Assembly (NCBI GenBank): GCA_027039465.1
Contig: JALWEA010000537.1
Coordinates: forward strand, 1 to 5,912
Source: Calditrichia bacterium
GTDB taxonomy: Bacteria > Calditrichota > Calditrichia > Calditrichales > Calditrichaceae
Direction: 5' to 3'
DNA length: 5,912 nt
The notes below the pieces were generated by a model. It was given only the letters and a program-made list of their open reading frames with translations. It was not told the origin of the DNA and made no database searches. This document shows, piece after piece, positions 5,025-5,912 of this stretch (position 1 is its first letter; each line of letters opens with the position of its first letter). Position numbers and translations under genes: made by a program.

Positions 5025-5912
5025 ATTCTTTGTATTTGCGTCGAATAATGCTTTGCCCGCCCATGTATTTACGCAAAGGCTCGGGAATAACAATCGTGCC
5101 TTCATCCGTCTGATATGTTTCCATGAGCGAAACCATCAAACGCGAAGTCGCCAATCCGGAACCGTTAAGGGTGTGCACAAATTGCGGCTTGGCGCCCTTT
5201 TCCGGTCTGAATCGAATATTCGCCCTCCGCGCCTGAAAATCTTCAAAGTTACTTACGCTTGAAGCTTCTAACCATTTTTGTTCATAAGGAGACCATGTTT
5301 CAATATCGTAGCATTTGGCGGCGGCAAAACTCAAATCGCCCGAACACAACAACAGCACGCGATAAGGAATTTCCAGCATTTCCAAAATATCCGTCGCTTC
5401 TTTCAGGAGTTGTTCGTGGCGCTCGTACGAATCTTCCGGACGCACAAAATTAACCATTTCCACTTTATTAAATTGATGCACGCGTAAAAAACCGTGGGTT
5501 TCTTTTCCGTAAGAACCGGCCTCACGGCGAAAGCAGGCCGAATAGGCCACATATTTAATGGGCAAATCATCGCCTTCCAAAATTTCATCGCGATGTAAAT
5601 TGGTGACCGGTACTTCGGCTGTCGGGATTAAGAACAGATCGTCTTTCGGCGCGTAATACATGTCATCTTCCAATTTGGGCAACTGGCCGGTACCGAACAT
5701 ACTGGCGCGATTGGCCAAAAAAGGCGGAAAAACTTCGGTGTAGCCGTGCTTTTTGATGTGCACATCCAGCATAAAATTGATGAGCGCCCGCTCCAGTCGC
5801 GCGCCGTCGCCTTTGTAAACGGGGAAACCGCTGCCGGTTACCTTTCCGCCGCGCTTAAAATCCAAAATATCCAATCGTTCTCCCAGCTCCAAATGACTGA
5901 GCGGTTTAAAAT
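5023..5912 (-). CDS. serS: Seryl-tRNA synthetase, C-terminal part (5' end outside window)
   Basis: This class II aminoacyl-tRNA synthetase charges tRNA-Ser (and tRNA-Sec where present) with serine using ATP in the cytoplasm. The visible 296 codons are roughly the last two thirds of a protein normally about 425-430 residues; the N-terminal tRNA-binding coiled coil lies beyond the right edge. The frame continues to the edge through FKPLSHLELGERLDILDF, so the TTG at 5892 is not the start. Counting from F at 5910, motif 1 (GDGARLERALINFML) lies near 33-47, IPTAEVPVT near 98-106, motif 2 (FRREAGSYGKETHGFLRVHQ) near 126-145 with its ATP-binding arginine, and motif 3 (NGSGLATSRLMVSLMETYQ) near 249-267. 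The usual ending IPEPLRKYMGG is followed by a short basic tail. It is intact where visible and forms an operon with plsC. Confidence 0.97.
   Translation of the reverse strand, partial: FKPLSHLELGERLDILDFKRGGKVTGSGFPVYKGDGARLERALINFMLDVHIKKHGYTEVFPPFLANRASMFGTGQLPKLEDDMYYAPKDDLFLIPTAEVPVTNLHRDEILEGDDLPIKYVAYSACFRREAGSYGKETHGFLRVHQFNKVEMVNFVRPEDSYERHEQLLKEATDILEMLEIPYRVLLLCSGDLSFAAAKCYDIETWSPYEQKWLEASSVSNFEDFQARRANIRFRPEKGAKPQFVHTLNGSGLATSRLMVSLMETYQTDEGTIVIPEPLRKYMGGQSIIRRKYKE

Noticed and set aside
1..5912. tRNA, rRNA or known riboswitch
   Set aside because: Reading both strands I found no cloverleaf, rRNA segment or recognisable riboswitch core.

Overview
The window reads as ordinary bacterial chromosome, AT-leaning, with housekeeping genes separated by repeat-rich intergenic DNA. 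I lean towards the Bacteroidota/Calditrichota (FCB) neighbourhood. The reasons are the short monofunctional proline dehydrogenase, the exported DUF4412-like protein with no lipobox, and intergenic repeats of the GTCATTGCGA...GAATGAC type. This placement is inference; nothing here fixes the species.

Layout. Positions 1-314 hold no complete gene. They contain a good leftward sigma70-like promoter (54-82), possibly the first codons of a gene running off the left edge, a GC-rich hairpin repeat and one copy of a dispersed repeat. Next come two leftward genes: a flavodoxin-fold NAD(P)H:FMN reductase (315-842) and a proline dehydrogenase (982-1887), separated by a clear intrinsic terminator (923-958). 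A 442-bp divergent spacer (1888-2329) carries a dyad over a possible proline dehydrogenase promoter and several hairpins in the leader of the rightward gene. That gene (2330-3376) encodes an exported protein of unknown function with acidic and lysine-rich inserts. The 918-bp convergent spacer (3377-4294) has no credible gene and is packed with repeats: a 7-bp telomere-like tandem, several units of a 95-121 bp dispersed repeat, and a roughly 190-bp inverted-repeat element. The right end holds plsC (acylglycerolphosphate acyltransferase) directly downstream of serS (seryl-tRNA synthetase, 5' end outside the window). The plsC ribosome-binding site overlaps the serS stop codon, so the two form one leftward operon.

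How the genes relate. serS and plsC are co-transcribed but not linked in pathway. Proline dehydrogenase would start proline catabolism, but no P5C dehydrogenase is visible nearby. The FMN reductase has its own leader downstream of the terminator. I found no convincing new multi-gene system. The most interesting material is the repeat patchwork and the structured leader of the 2330-3376 gene.
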